From Paulinella micropora (taxonomy: Eukaryota > Cercozoa > Imbricatea > Euglyphida > Paulinellidae): DNA of 64,000 bases. The stretch's first letter is position 1. Every line of letters begins with the position of its first letter. The stretch spans positions 35,001 to 99,000 of the forward strand of contig WBZZ01004123.1 of the NCBI GenBank assembly GCA_019918135.1. Reading direction: 5' to 3'. The position numbers and the translations under genes are program-made. The notes beneath the pieces were generated by a model that saw nothing but the letters and a program-made list of their open reading frames with translations, was not told where the DNA came from and did not search any database. Below, one piece after another: positions 20,780-30,572 of the stretch.

Positions 20780-21661
20780 CCGTCAATGACCCTGGGATAG
20801 CCATAGGTCACCCTTTCTTTGCATCTTCCACTCGCACAAAGCAAAGCAGCCAATAGGGCGTAAGAAATCAAGGGGAAACGAACGTTGAAGTGTAACCTCA
20901 TAGGGGCTTTTGCCTTTGTAGGATCCACGAGCCATTGGCATAACCATTCGAGTCGCCCACTCTTCCAAACACATCTCCTCCCAGAAATAGTCAGGTAGTT
21001 TTGCATCTATCAACAAGGCAGTTGCTCGACCTCCATTCGTCCTCCATTGCCATTCCGCTTTAGGGTTGGCTTGAGGTTCGTTGCGTGGCGTCGTCTTCAG
21101 TATGATGCCCTTCGTCCCACAGAACGCCTTGAGCAGGTTAGACACGAACTCACCATCAGCACGAATTTGCTTGACCTTCTTGCTGGTTTGAGTCTCGAAG
21201 AATGCAACAGTCATCTCCATTGCTGATTGGTATCGTTGTACTTCTCGTGTAGGTTGATGCACAATGAATCCAAACGAACCTTGCGTCTCGCTGATCCCAA
21301 GCTGATAGTAGTTCCCCTGAAGCGACTTGACAGGCCAAGGTCCCCTAAAGTCAACATGTAGTGACTCACCAAGTGCAAACTCATTGTCGATGTTTGAATT
21401 TCCTTTGAAGTATGCATTCCTCGTTGCCTTCGCTTGCAGACACGGGGCACACTGGGTCGGTAGCTTCGTTCGCCAGTTGATTCCGGAAACAGTCCTGTTT
21501 GCGTTCTTTGCCAATAAGTCCATGACTTCGACGTTGCCATGCGCAGTCATCCTATGCCAAGTCATAGCAGGCACTGGTGCCTTTGTAGATTGGGATTTAC
21601 CGAAAATATAACCATTGGTTTGTCCTTGTCGCGCACAGAAGGCTGAAACCTCACGTTGCAA
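20780..21661 (-). pseudogene. Copia 1 integrase region
   Basis: Contains WHRMTAHGNVEVMD and CAPCLQAKATR (HHCC zinc site), then ESLHVDFRGPWP and IRADGEFVSN (catalytic Asp positions), ending with the YFWEEMCLEEWATR region. Integrase lies upstream of RT, as in copia elements. Confidence 0.75.
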
Positions 21662-21989
21662 TCCAATGGCACGTCGCCCTCTTCATCCAATCTGTATAGC
21701 TTGTTCGACATCATACGAGAGCGACAAAGGACCAAAGCAGGGTCGATGTGTAGAGGAGAGCGTAGCACCACTGCTTGATTGTTTTGAAACACCGTTGCGT
21801 AGCCGAAGTCGTAATCTAACACGCCAGGCGAAATAATATTATATGGTGTCTTGAAACACAATAGCGTCCTTGAAGTCGAAGCCAGTTGCGTCCCCACCAC
21901 CGTCAACGAAGGTAAAGCCTGCGTCGGCTTTGGTGTCCACATGCACCGGAGCAGTAGATATTCCAGACAGCTTTGAGACAGGGCCACGT

Positions 21990-22790
21990 CTAACATTGGA
22001 TAGGGGCAGAGATGGGTGCAATAATTCTATTACAACCCGTATCGAGGATCGTTGAACGCCTCCCATCCGTTTTGGCAAGCAAAGCCACAAAGTCGTTTTC
22101 CTCATCAGGCACAATAGCGGTATCAACAAGCGTCGCACTGAACGATCGCGCGACCAGTGATGGGTCGTAGGGCACTTCGCTAGGTGCCTCCTCCTCCACA
22201 ATGTATCGTTGCATCTGTGGCTTGTAGGTCGCAACGCCAGAAAGTCGTCTGTAGATCATCTGCAAAGCGCCGACTTTGTACTTTGGCGGGAGTTGCGGAA
22301 CCGTTACCACAGGTCCGGACTTATGAATCTCATAACGCGTCATTCGCTGCAAAGCAAACCATGCGTAGTCAATCAGTGTAGAACCAATACCGCAGGCAGG
22401 TAGAATTTGTTGACGCGTAGTGTCACGTAGTTGAGCATTGCACGCATCTTCAGCGTAAGTACAAAACCTAGAGTGCGGGGCACGATCATTTCTTTGACAG
22501 CTTTTCTGGCAATAAAAGACCCACTTACACGCACCACACCGTCGGTGCCGATTCAAATGTGTCTCGATGGCGTCGCAGTACTCACATAACTGTGGCGGAC
22601 TCGGATTTGCGTGCGGTATCCCTGACATGATCAAGGGATTAGTATGATAGGTAGAACAGTACCGACATAACGAAACGGTGCCCTGCCATCCTTGCGGTAT
22701 ATAATGTTGAATCCCAAACGTAGGGACCAATACTCCATATCCATTATAGATGCGTGACGGAAGCAAAAATGAACATCTATAGCCCAAAAG
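21990..22790 (-). pseudogene. Copia 1 MYND-like finger and protease region
   Basis: Near 22,460-22,590 the frame carries CEYC, RCGACKWVFYCQKSC and HSRFC, matching the MYND order C-x2-C...C-x2-C-x4-YC-x3-C-x7-H-x3-C, with 12 residues between the second and third Cys. MYND fingers bind Pro-rich partners in eukaryotic regulators. Downstream, STILDTGCNRIIAP is the aspartic protease active site. A MYND finger between Gag and protease is unusual for copia; capture from a host gene is the likely origin. Confidence 0.65.
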
Positions 22791-23769
22791 TTTGGGGCTC
22801 CTGGAAAGGCAGGGTGCGAAATAGATTGATTCAATACCACGTTATTGCGTAGTTGGATGGGCAACTCAATCTGGAGCCTCGATGCAGGCCGTTGACGCGA
22901 AACGATGGCACTTCGCGGTATCGGGGGCTCCTTCCTCTCGACATACACTTCCTCCCTGTTGTAATTTTCTAGCCAAAGTAGCGGGGGAATGATTAAAGAC
23001 GGGCATTGGGGTACCATGGGTCTTGTCTGGGAACAGTGTAGCTACCCGGAGTTTCAAGTCGCCACTCAGCTGGCAAATGTCAGGGGGGGCACCGGAAAGC
23101 CCTGGGCATGGTCGCTTTTCCTGTACAACTTTTGCATGAATGCCCAAACATTTAGCTTACATTGATAGTCATTTTCGTCCAGCTTCTGTTCGTCTGTCAG
23201 GGACTCCCACGGGATCTCCACAGGCCTAGAACTTGCAAAGGATTGGTGAGGATTAATCACCCCTGTTGCTCCTCTTGACGCTGTAGGTGTCGCAGTCGTT
23301 GTGGGCGGCGTCGGTGTATCCTCCGTGGCTTAAGCCTTGACCTCCACGCCAGTCTCCTGCTTACCTTCGCTTTGACTCGCAGCCGGATTCGTAGGTAGGT
23401 CCAGCAGCAAGTTGTCCACTTCCGACAAAGTTTGGGGCTAAATGCCATCATTGTAATAGCGTCATCACAAACAATATGTGCATATTTGCTGTCCTGTTGC
23501 TTTGTAAGTGCTTCTTGTTGGCCGATAGCCGCAGGCTCCTCATTATCCCCGTCGTCCGAGTCGCCCACGGCATCATCTTCAGAACTATGCAGGTCAGGCA
23601 TGACATCATCATCAGACTGGGTCACCAAAGCATCGGCCTGTGTGTATATTGCAGTGCCGGGCGGCGCGTCGTTCATCGGTCCATCGCCGAGCCCGTTGTC
23701 ATCGGTTTCGTCGTTCGTCACGTCGTCGTCCGTTTCGAGTCGGCATCTCGTCGTCGACCTTGCCATCTC

Positions 23770-25130
23770 AACCTCGATGCGCAAGTTCTGCAATATCATA
23801 GCAGCCGTTTGCAAAAGCAAGCCTTTCTAGCTGTCTGCCCAGTGTGTCTAGCCATCTTGGGCCTGCCGTCCGAACGCCGTACATGGATGTTGGCATTCGC
23901 TTGGCTTCTTGAAGGTTCTCCATGAGGGGGTAGGGGTCAGCAGGCTCCGCCACAACCGGGGCAGTTTCGAGGACGTCAACGACGGCGCCGTTCTCATCCA
24001 CTTCTTCCACGGCCAGGCACGACCACGTGTCATCAAGGGGCTGATTCGTATTGTCCTCAGCAATAGCAACATTAGCTCGTGCATTCCCATTATTACGCTT
24101 ATTTCGATTACTACGCCGATCATTGTTTCCACGAGTGTCACAAGTATTATTATTATTACCATCACCATTCTTGTTGCGTCGGCCTGGGCCTCTTACCTTG
24201 CATTCAGCTCCAAGGTGCCGGGGCTTGTTGGCGCATTCAGATCTTTTGCATCTAACACGGCACTTCGAAATCCGATGAGCATTTCCGCAATTCCAGCATG
24301 CACCTCCAAAAGGTTGCTCCCCCCCTGTTCGCGTAGAACAAAGTCGGTCCATCCACGTTGCCGTGGCCACCGTTAGGCTTCTTGTGTTCGTTAGCCATCG
24401 CAATCGCTTGCATTTGCTCCCTAGCCATCGGGACCAAGTCCAGAAACGCAGGCTTGTGCGCGTCATCCTTGCTGTAGTAGCACTTCAGGCCGAAGTCATT
24501 GAACGGCAAATGTCTTGCCGCTTCAAGTTCCTGTATCAGATTGATACACTTGTATTCATCAGCAAACCTCTGTTTTCTTTCTTGGAGCAACGCGTAGCGG
24601 TGACAGTAGACATCGAGCCATACCTCGGGCTTGTCCTTCGACGTCAGCCGATCATTGTTAAGTTGATGTATCAGAATTGCCGCAGATATCGCCCCAAGGT
24701 GAGCGAAGCGTTGGCACAGAGCTTCCCATTTCTGCTGGGGCTCATGACCAGCGCGACGAATAACAAGCAACGCTTCCGCATTCTTCTGAGTCGCCTCAGA
24801 CAGGATAGCGCTGAACTTCGTCACTAGCTGTACCTGCATTTGACCTGGTAGACAATCGAGTAATTCCTCGTATGTAGGGTCGCCCCCAAGGGCAGCCACA
24901 GCTGCACGCTGTGTAGCGTGTGGTCGTAAGTCGCCGCAGCAGTGGTCGTCGTCGAAGCAGAAGTCGAACTCGAAGACGACGATGAAGACAACGAAGATGC
25001 CAAGAGCACAGTCGGTGCTGGTGGTGTGATGACGAGTTTCAGCTGTGCTCGTGTGAGCGGTGAGCTTTCGTCTCGTGGCATCAACAGAATTTTGGGATCC
25101 AACCCCATAAGGAACTGCAGCGTGGACCAA
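23770..25130 (-). pseudogene. Copia 1 Gag region with zinc knuckle
   Basis: Helical capsid-like part with YEELLDCLPGQMQVQ, QKWEALCQRFAHLGA, INLIQELEAARHLPF and FLDLVPMAREQM, then CWNCGNAHRISKCRVRCKR, a Cys/His knuckle for RNA binding. An acidic Asp-rich stretch follows (about 23,260-23,820). Confidence 0.65.
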
Positions 25131-25215
25131 CGCCAGTTGTCGAACGCCTGTGCATCCTTGGCAGCATTAGAAGTAGGTGCGGGAAGCTGAGGTACCAGTA
25201 GGGAAACTCGCGCTT

Positions 25216-25225
25216 GCTCATAACC
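25216..25225 (-). promoter_or_regulatory. Primer-binding site like initiator tRNA-Met half
   Basis: Element-strand GGTTATGAGC directly after the 5' LTR. Complementary to GCTCATAACC, the anticodon arm of initiator tRNA-Met (yeast has GGGCTCATAACCC). Drosophila copia begins its internal part with GGTTATGGGC and uses a cleaved initiator tRNA. Confidence 0.65.
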
Positions 25226-25701
25226 CGATCTCGATGTACTACCAGGTAACATGATTACTTATTCAGTAAAGCGGTTTACCACGATCGAATAATCCGTAAG
25301 GAACTTATCGAGTTCAATAAAACTACTTTAATGACAATGCAAAGACTGTCAGAACTAAGAGTAACTGACCGACGGCAGAGGTGATGTTCTAGTTATTCTA
25401 GATTGAGGATTAGGTTTAGTAATGACTGGTAAACGTAATCCGTGAAATAGAATAACCGGAAATGAATATTTGTTATATTCTCACCCTTTACCGTTCTACA
25501 CACCGATCTAGAAAGGTCTAGAAATATAGTGTCACAGTAATGCCACTTATTCTGGCAATATGTAGGGAAGATTGGCATTTCACACTAGTCAGTAAATATC
25601 CGGTGTGCGGTGTCAGGTATTCTAATCCTAACGGTAACTTGTGATATTAGAGTTCCATCAGGGAATATTAATAATATAATGATGTAGTATCTACTACAAT
25701 A
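25226..25701 (-). repeat. 5' LTR of copia element 1
   Basis: Partner of 17,645-18,118. The downstream GAAAC at 25,702 completes the target duplication. Confidence 0.8.
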
Positions 25702-25706
25702 GAAAC
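25702..25706 (+). repeat. Target-site duplication GAAAC (right)
   Basis: Matches 17,640-17,644. Reading of the LINE resumes here in frame. Confidence 0.8.
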
Positions 25707-26273
25707 CAATCAATCGAATGGTTCATCAATTTCTGGCTACTCTGAAGGGCAAATGCAACCGATTCGGAACCAAAGATGTAAGTGCAGACGTTGACCACAG
25801 CAGCAGTCAAATCTGCCGCCCCTCAGCATGCGAACCTGTGGATGAACTCAACTGGAGACGACTTCTACATGAACGACGCGGACGTTGCATTTTGCTTAGC
25901 ACTCCAACTAGGGCTAAAACCAACTGCAGACATGCAGGACGAATGCGTCTGTGGCCACTCCCTCGCAGCACTCAACGGCAGAGAGATCAACAATCATCTG
26001 ATGACGTGCAACACAAATGCCGGAGCTGTCACCTTCGCTCACAACATGGTCCTGAGATCAGTAGCACAAATGTGCACAGATGCGGGCGCTCAGACCAATG
26101 TGGAGGAAGCTGTAATGGGAAGCACCCAACACAGAATTGACATACACGCTGCGTGGGCGGAAAGGAGAATTTTGATCGACGTCGTGGGAACCGCAGCTGA
26201 AAGTGCATCAACTCAGGTGAGCTCGGCACTAGAAGCTGGATTTGCTGCTCAAAAAGCCGAGATTCACAAGTAA
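25702..26273 (+). CDS. LINE CCHC finger and restriction-like endonuclease
   Basis: The first 60 or so bases continue the LINE frame, then a frameshift leads to the open piece 25,782-26,273. It carries LWMNSTGDDFYMNDADVAFC, then a CCHC finger with CVCGHSLAALNG and NNHLMTC, then HRIDIHAAW and ILIDVVGTA. The R-x-D and IDV motifs fit the PD-(D/E)xK fold of the RLE of R2, NeSL and Utopia LINEs. This enzyme nicks the target for RT priming. The order finger-endonuclease after RT is diagnostic for the RLE group. Confidence 0.65.
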
Positions 26274-26657
26274 ATGAATGCCTTTTATTAAGCGGCTGCC
26301 AGCCGCCTGGGAGATGGGGCGATTATTATGCCGTTTGCGTTCGAGAGGCAAGGCAGATTAGGCAAGAAGGCGCTTGGCTTGATCGAATTCTGCGTTGGCA
26401 AACGCGTCAATGCGTCGCTCGACATCACAGATTCAATTCAATCGGTGAGGGTGAGAACAGTACGAGAGATCTCACTAACGATTCAGCGAGGCAATGCGCA
26501 CATCCTTAACTGCGCAATGCGAATGGCAAGACGTGCACAAGGCTTACGTCGAATTCAAGAGCTGCGCATCGAGGCAGGCGGCCCCCCTCCTGCCGTGCCT
26601 CAAACTGGGTTGCAGAATGAGCAGGGACCGGTGGCCCGAGACCCAATAGCAAACTAG
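26274..26657 (+). pseudogene. LINE C-terminal domain after in-frame stops
   Basis: Same frame as the endonuclease after stops at 26,274 and 26,292. Contains MPFAFERQGRLGKKALGLIE and a helical end (ISLTIQRGNAHILNCAMRMA). The F.FE..G....AL.LI pattern is common at the C-terminus of RLE LINEs. Confidence 0.55.
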
Positions 26658-26876
26658 GATAGCTCTTTGCTTTATAGGCTTTTTTTTTATTGTTCGTTTA
26701 GTATAGGTCACGTTCATGTTAGTTTTTATGTCTTATAGATTCGTTATTGTGATTTTGCTGACGGCTTTGCTTTAGATTTTTCTTCTGAGCTTGGTTTTAT
26801 GGCTGTTGGACAGAGTGACTTGCTCACATTGCCTATATCTGCGAAGTCTTTGTACACTTATTAAAGCACTACTGTC

Positions 26877-26880
<4 letters not shown>
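26658..26880 (+). other. LINE 3' UTR
   Basis: About 220 noncoding bases, T-rich, ending GCACTACTGTCGG before the AAT-type tract. It would be the RT recognition region. Confidence 0.5.

Positions 26881-26912
<32 letters not shown>
26881..26912. repeat. (TAA)n at the LINE 3' end
   Basis: Short triplet repeat. Either the LINE tail or the right half of the microsatellite it entered. Confidence 0.9.
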
Positions 26913-26913
<1 letters not shown>

Positions 26914-27545
26914 GTCTGTGTATCTCCTGCCAATTGCTGAGCCAAAAGGCCATTAGGTCAAATCCGGCCAAACGATATTGAAAATAATGGGAAAAAACTA
27001 GGTGCACCTGACACCAGAAAAAGGATACTTTTTACCGGCTATCCGGGGGGTGATGCCTACAGTACCCCTTCCAGTTTTTTTTGACGAAAATATGCAATAT
27101 TTTCGTCATATAATTGCTGATTTCTTTTCTGCACAAACGCTACGGGGTGTCGCAACTAAGTGCATTAACCCACGGATAGACGGGTGGATATATAAAACGC
27201 ATACGCCAGACACGAGTCAACTATAAATCTCCAGCCTCGTTTTTGTAAATAAAAACTCCTCCTTCCACACGTTTGTCCCCCCCCGTAACTTAATTCTGAG
27301 GCAGTATGTCAAGAACAAATAGTATTACTATTGCAATAAAAGCAGCGTTATAATTTTTCTCCTTCTCCAAAAACACTTCCGATCAGTAAATACATTGTCT
27401 TTTAATAACATACCCTTGTATTCAATCGGTTACCTTAATATAGTACTAGGGGGCCAGACCTAATAACTATATCCAAAGCCGGACATTACTCTAGGAGCTT
27501 TATACCAATCAGCCCATGGAAAAGACCGATGGCCTATGTACTCCC

Positions 27546-27547
<2 letters not shown>
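26913..27547. repeat. Short-repeat family 2, copy 1, with an unrelated middle
   Basis: The left edge (TGCCAATTGCTGAGCCAAAA) and right edge (AGGAGCTTTATACCAATCAG to ATGTACTCCCT) match the edges of the shorter copy at 28,337-28,517. The middle (about 26,960-27,475) does not match and contains a near-perfect hairpin at 27,082 and a TATATAAA-like stretch near 27,188. It could be an insertion or a longer family member. No coding seen. Confidence 0.55.
27082..27108. repeat. Perfect 12-bp inverted repeat, 3-base loop
   Basis: TGACGAAAATAT and ATATTTTCGTCA separated by GCA. It could be a transcript hairpin or a binding site. Confidence 0.8.
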
Positions 27548-27583
<36 letters not shown>

Positions 27584-27851
27584 GTGCTTCTCTGTCAATG
27601 GCTGATACATTTCTGCACATGCGCCTCCATCGTCTCACCCGTGAGGGGAGTACCAAGAATTGACGATAAGCTCTAATGACACCCCCGCAAGGGCAGTTCC
27701 AACACTTCCAGACGGGCCGGTATGTTCAATGAAAATACTGGTCCAGACGGATCGGTATGTTCAAATGAAAATACTGGTGGCACCGACGAGAATCGAACTG
27801 GCGACAGGGCTCAGATGGTAGAACTTGACCACTGGGCTATCACGGTGTCCA
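27584..27851 (-). mobile_element. tRNA-derived SINE, copy D
   Basis: Same family as copy A with the duplicated body module; flanked on both sides by (AAT)n. Confidence 0.85.
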
Positions 27852-27877
27852 TAATAATAATAATAATAATAATAATA

Positions 27878-27955
27878 CTATATCTGAGGCGTACTGATGC
27901 AGCTAATGGCATATCCTCAACGGACATAAGCCTCCAATACCCTTGTTCGAGGTCC

Positions 27956-27956
<1 letters not shown>
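27878..27956. repeat. Short unidentified segment between (AAT)n tracts (family 4)
   Basis: About 79 bases with no relative in the window, framed by AAT repeats at 27,852-27,877 and 27,957-28,029. Its right end (TGTTCGAGGTCCT) is weakly box B-like. Perhaps a truncated SINE of another family. Confidence 0.4.

Positions 27957-28029
<73 letters not shown>
27957..28029. repeat. (AAT)n microsatellite
   Basis: Triplet repeat; tail of SINE copy E. Confidence 0.95.
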
Positions 28030-28298
28030 GTGCTTCTCTGTCAATGGCTGATGCATTTCTGCACATGCGCCTCCATCGTCTCACCCGTGAGGGGAGTACG
28101 AAGAATTGACGATAAGCTCTAATGACACCCCCGCAAGGGCAGTTCCAACACTTCCAGACGGGCCGGTATGTTCAATGAAAATACTGGTCCAGAAATAGAC
28201 CGGTATGTTCAATGAAAATACTGGTGGCACCGACGGGAATCGAACTGGCGACAGGGCCCAGATGGTAGAACTTGACCACTGGGCTATCACGGTGTCCA
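28030..28298 (-). mobile_element. tRNA-derived SINE, copy E
   Basis: First subfamily with the duplicated body module; the second module reads CCAGAAATAGACC at its joint, as in copies G and I. Confidence 0.85.
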
Positions 28299-28336
28299 AA
28301 ATAATAATAATAATAATAATAATAACAATAATAATA

Positions 28337-28517
28337 TGTATGTATGTATCGTCTGCCAATTGCTGAGCCAAAAGGCCATGTGCATCCAGTCCTCCATTCC
28401 ATAAGGAAAGTCTCCACACCAATCGGTGCAATAAAGGAAGTGACGGCATAGAACATTACTTTAGGAGCTTTATACCAATCAGCCCATGGAAAGGGACCGA
28501 TGGCCTATGTACTCCCT
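28337..28517. repeat. Short-repeat family 2, copy 2
   Basis: About 181 bases from a TATG run and GTCTGCCAATTGCTGAGCC to TATGTACTCCCT, then (AAT)n. On the minus strand TGGGCTGATTGGTATAAAGC resembles box A, so this may be another tRNA-derived SINE with an (ATT)-side tail; no clear box B. Confidence 0.5.
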
Positions 28518-28518
28518 A

Positions 28519-28570
<52 letters not shown>
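28518..28570. repeat. (AAT)n microsatellite
   Basis: Triplet repeat between family 2 and family 3 segments. Confidence 0.95.
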
Positions 28571-28618
28571 GGCTTCCTCAGACTATAGCATCAGATCCAG
28601 ATCCTGGACATGTGCCTC

Positions 28619-28622
<4 letters not shown>
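28571..28622. repeat. Short-repeat family 3, copy 1
   Basis: About 52 bases (GGCTTCCTCAGACTATAGCA at the left), identical or nearly so to 29,736-29,787, each framed by (AAT)n. Confidence 0.7.
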
Positions 28623-28671
<49 letters not shown>

Positions 28672-28938
28672 GTGCTTCTCTGTCAATGGCTGATGCATTT
28701 CTGCACATGCGCCTCCATCGTCTCACCCGTGAGGGGAGTACGAAGAATTGACGATAAGCTCTAATGACACCCCCGCAAGGGCAGTTCCAACACTTCCAGA
28801 CGGACCGGTATGTTCAATGAAAATACTGGTCCAGACGGAGCGGTATGTTCAATGAAAATACTGGTGGCACCGACGGGAATCGAACTGGCGACAGGGCCCA
28901 GATGGTAGAACTTGACCACTGGGCTATCACGGTGTCCA
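28672..28938 (-). mobile_element. tRNA-derived SINE, copy F
   Basis: First subfamily; almost identical to copy A, including the CCAGACGGAGCGG joint of the duplicated module. Recent common origin or local duplication. Confidence 0.85.
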
Positions 28939-28939
28939 A

Positions 28940-28988
<49 letters not shown>
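28939..28988. repeat. (AAT)n microsatellite
   Basis: Triplet repeat between SINE copies F and G. Confidence 0.95.
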
Positions 28989-29256
28989 GTGCTTCTCTGT
29001 CAATGGCTGATGCATTTCTGCACATGCGCCTCCATCGTCTCACCCGTGAGGGGAGTACGAAGAATTGACGATAAGCTCTAATGACACCCCCGCAAGGGCA
29101 GTTCCAACACTTCCAGACGGGCCGGTATGTTCAATGAAAATACTGGTCCAGAAATAGACCGGTATGTTCAATGAAAATACTGGTGGCACCGACGGGAATC
29201 GAACTGGCGACAGGGCCCAGATGGTAGAACTTGACCACTGGGCTATCACGGTGTCC

Positions 29257-29257
<1 letters not shown>
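28989..29257 (-). mobile_element. tRNA-derived SINE, copy G
   Basis: First subfamily, nearly identical to copy E. Confidence 0.85.

Positions 29258-29346
<89 letters not shown>
29258..29346. repeat. (AAT)n microsatellite
   Basis: About 89 bases of triplet repeat; tail of copy H. Confidence 0.95.
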
Positions 29347-29586
29347 GTGCTTCTCAGTCAATGGCGAATGCATTTCTGCACATGTGCCTCCATCGTTTCA
29401 CCCGCGAGGGGAGTACGAAGATTTGACGATAGGCTCTACAGACACCCCCGCAAGGCAGCTCCAAGCCTTCCAGACAGACCAATACTTTAAAAGAAAATAT
29501 CCTTTGAAAATACTGGCACCGACGGGAATCGAACTGGCGACAGGTCCCAGATGGTAGACCTTAACCACTGGGCTATCGCGGTGCCA
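29347..29586 (-). mobile_element. tRNA-derived SINE, copy H (second subfamily)
   Basis: Closely matches copy C at 12,623. Each is the last member of its SINE chain and is followed by a further (AAT)n tract, suggesting that the chains F-G-H and A-B-C are copies of one arrangement or were built in the same order. Confidence 0.85.
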
Positions 29587-29587
29587 C

Positions 29588-29631
<44 letters not shown>

Positions 29632-29639
29632 GTACTATG

Positions 29640-29735
<96 letters not shown>
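29588..29735. repeat. Long (AAT)n with a short interruption
   Basis: About 148 bases of triplet repeat interrupted by AGTACTATG near 29,631-29,639. Confidence 0.95.
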
Positions 29736-29787
29736 GGCTTCCTCAGACTATAGCATCAGATCCAGATCCTGGACATGTGCCTCCATT
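29736..29787. repeat. Short-repeat family 3, copy 2
   Basis: Second copy of the approximately 52-base segment at 28,571. Confidence 0.7.
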
Positions 29788-29811
29788 TAATAATAATAAT
29801 AATAATAATAA

Positions 29812-30092
29812 TAGACTTATCAGTCAATTGGCCTTTGATCCTGTCGGACATGTGCCATTGGTATCACGGGGCCGTTCGGCAGCGGGGACCAAAGTACGCG
29901 AAGATGACGGAGAGGATTGCGTAACCGTGAACGATGGAGCGCATAATGGGAAAACGTTTGTGCGTAAGTATATGAGTTGGTATTAATGCTATCAAGGGAG
30001 AGCTTAAGTCGATAGTCAGGTGATGGGATTATGAATACAACCGGTAAATACGTTACTTAATAATTATAGTTCATAGTGTGGAAAAAGTGGTA
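29812..30092. other. Unassigned sequence before the non-autonomous LTR element
   Basis: Begins with a family 3-like edge (CCTGTCGGACATGTGCC) and continues in one open frame to about 29,983 (GRSAAGTKVREDDGEDC). The same sequence resumes at 34,849 once the LTR element is set aside. A short coding exon followed by a GTAAGTAT donor at about 29,964 is possible but unsupported. Confidence 0.3.
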
Positions 30093-30097
30093 ATTAC
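30093..30097 (+). repeat. Target-site duplication ATTAC (left)
   Basis: ATTAC here and at 34,844-34,848 flank the LTR element. Confidence 0.85.
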
Positions 30098-30565
30098 CAT
30101 TATGCCTGGTGATCCATATATTCACCAGGTGTCTAGAAAGTACCGGACACTAACGCAGAAGACGGTCGGTTGATCAATCCGGTCACTTAACCTAGACTCA
30201 AGGAACTATAAGTCCCATGAATATAGTTTACTGATAATGGATATCCAATCCAATTATGTATTGTACTAGTAGGTACAGATACCATGCCAAGTTGTGTACA
30301 GTGTCCAAGATGTGTACAGTGACAAGATGTTTACACTGTAAAGACAATGTTGTGAATATCTGGAACCATTCGATAATAAAGGCAATATTGAGGCATCGTA
30401 CCAGTACATAATGGTAATGCATGAAAGGTATCCGATTAGGTAAAGTGGCAATACTTAAGGATATCAGAGTTCTATGGTATGACATGCTGTGACATGTGAC
30501 ATGCTGTGACATGTAATGTTGTATTATATACAGCACATGAATATGGTATATTCTGTGGTGTAATG
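30098..30565 (-). repeat. 3' LTR of the non-autonomous element
   Basis: In element orientation begins CATTAC and ends GCATAATG, giving short inverted ends CATTA/TAATG. Contains a tandem TGACATGCTGTGACATG motif near 30,480-30,512. Confidence 0.85.
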
Positions 30566-30572
30566 CCCCCCC
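30566..30572 (-). promoter_or_regulatory. Polypurine tract of the non-autonomous element
   Basis: Plus-strand CCCCCCC directly after the LTR, followed by GAACTCAATATCC. Confidence 0.6.

Larger units (their letters stand above)
17645..25701 (-). mobile_element. Copia-type LTR retrotransposon 1, inserted in the LINE
   Basis: Bounded by direct LTRs of about 474-476 bases that differ at about 13 positions (near 3%), so the insertion is fairly old. The 5' LTR is on the right. Next to it lies a primer-binding site like the anticodon arm of initiator tRNA-Met; a purine tract lies next to the 3' LTR. Minus-strand order: Gag with zinc knuckle, acidic linker, MYND-like finger, aspartic protease (LDTG), integrase, RT. 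The RNase H-like part at 18,485-19,035 reads on the other strand, so one internal segment is rearranged. Order integrase before RT is copia (Ty1) type. Fossil with many breaks (about ten). Confidence 0.85.
12948..26912 (+). mobile_element. RLE-type LINE (R2/Utopia-like order), split by a copia element
   Basis: About 5.9 kb of LINE once the nested copia element (17,645-25,701) is set aside. In order: leader, N-terminal zinc fingers, RT, thumb-like region, CCHC zinc finger, restriction-like endonuclease, C-terminal domain, about 220 bases of 3' UTR and a TAA-type tail. Reading continues in the same frame across the insertion site (frame 1 before, frame 2 after, and the insert plus duplication of 8,062 bases is 3n+1). 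At least four frameshifts and two in-frame stops make it a dead copy. The RLE and multiple zinc fingers point to a site-specific LINE such as the R2, NeSL or Utopia groups; the exact clade needs a tree. Confidence 0.75.

Noticed and set aside
26658-26912. Shared 3' end between the RLE LINE and the SINE as proof of mobilisation
   Set aside because: Only a short AAGCACTA-like match, and the tails are of opposite triplet sense (TAA in the LINE, ATT in the SINE); too weak to claim.
11941-29586. CRISPR-like array (repeat with spacers)
   Set aside because: Repeat units are over 200 bases with microsatellite spacers and tRNA promoters; a SINE chain explains it.
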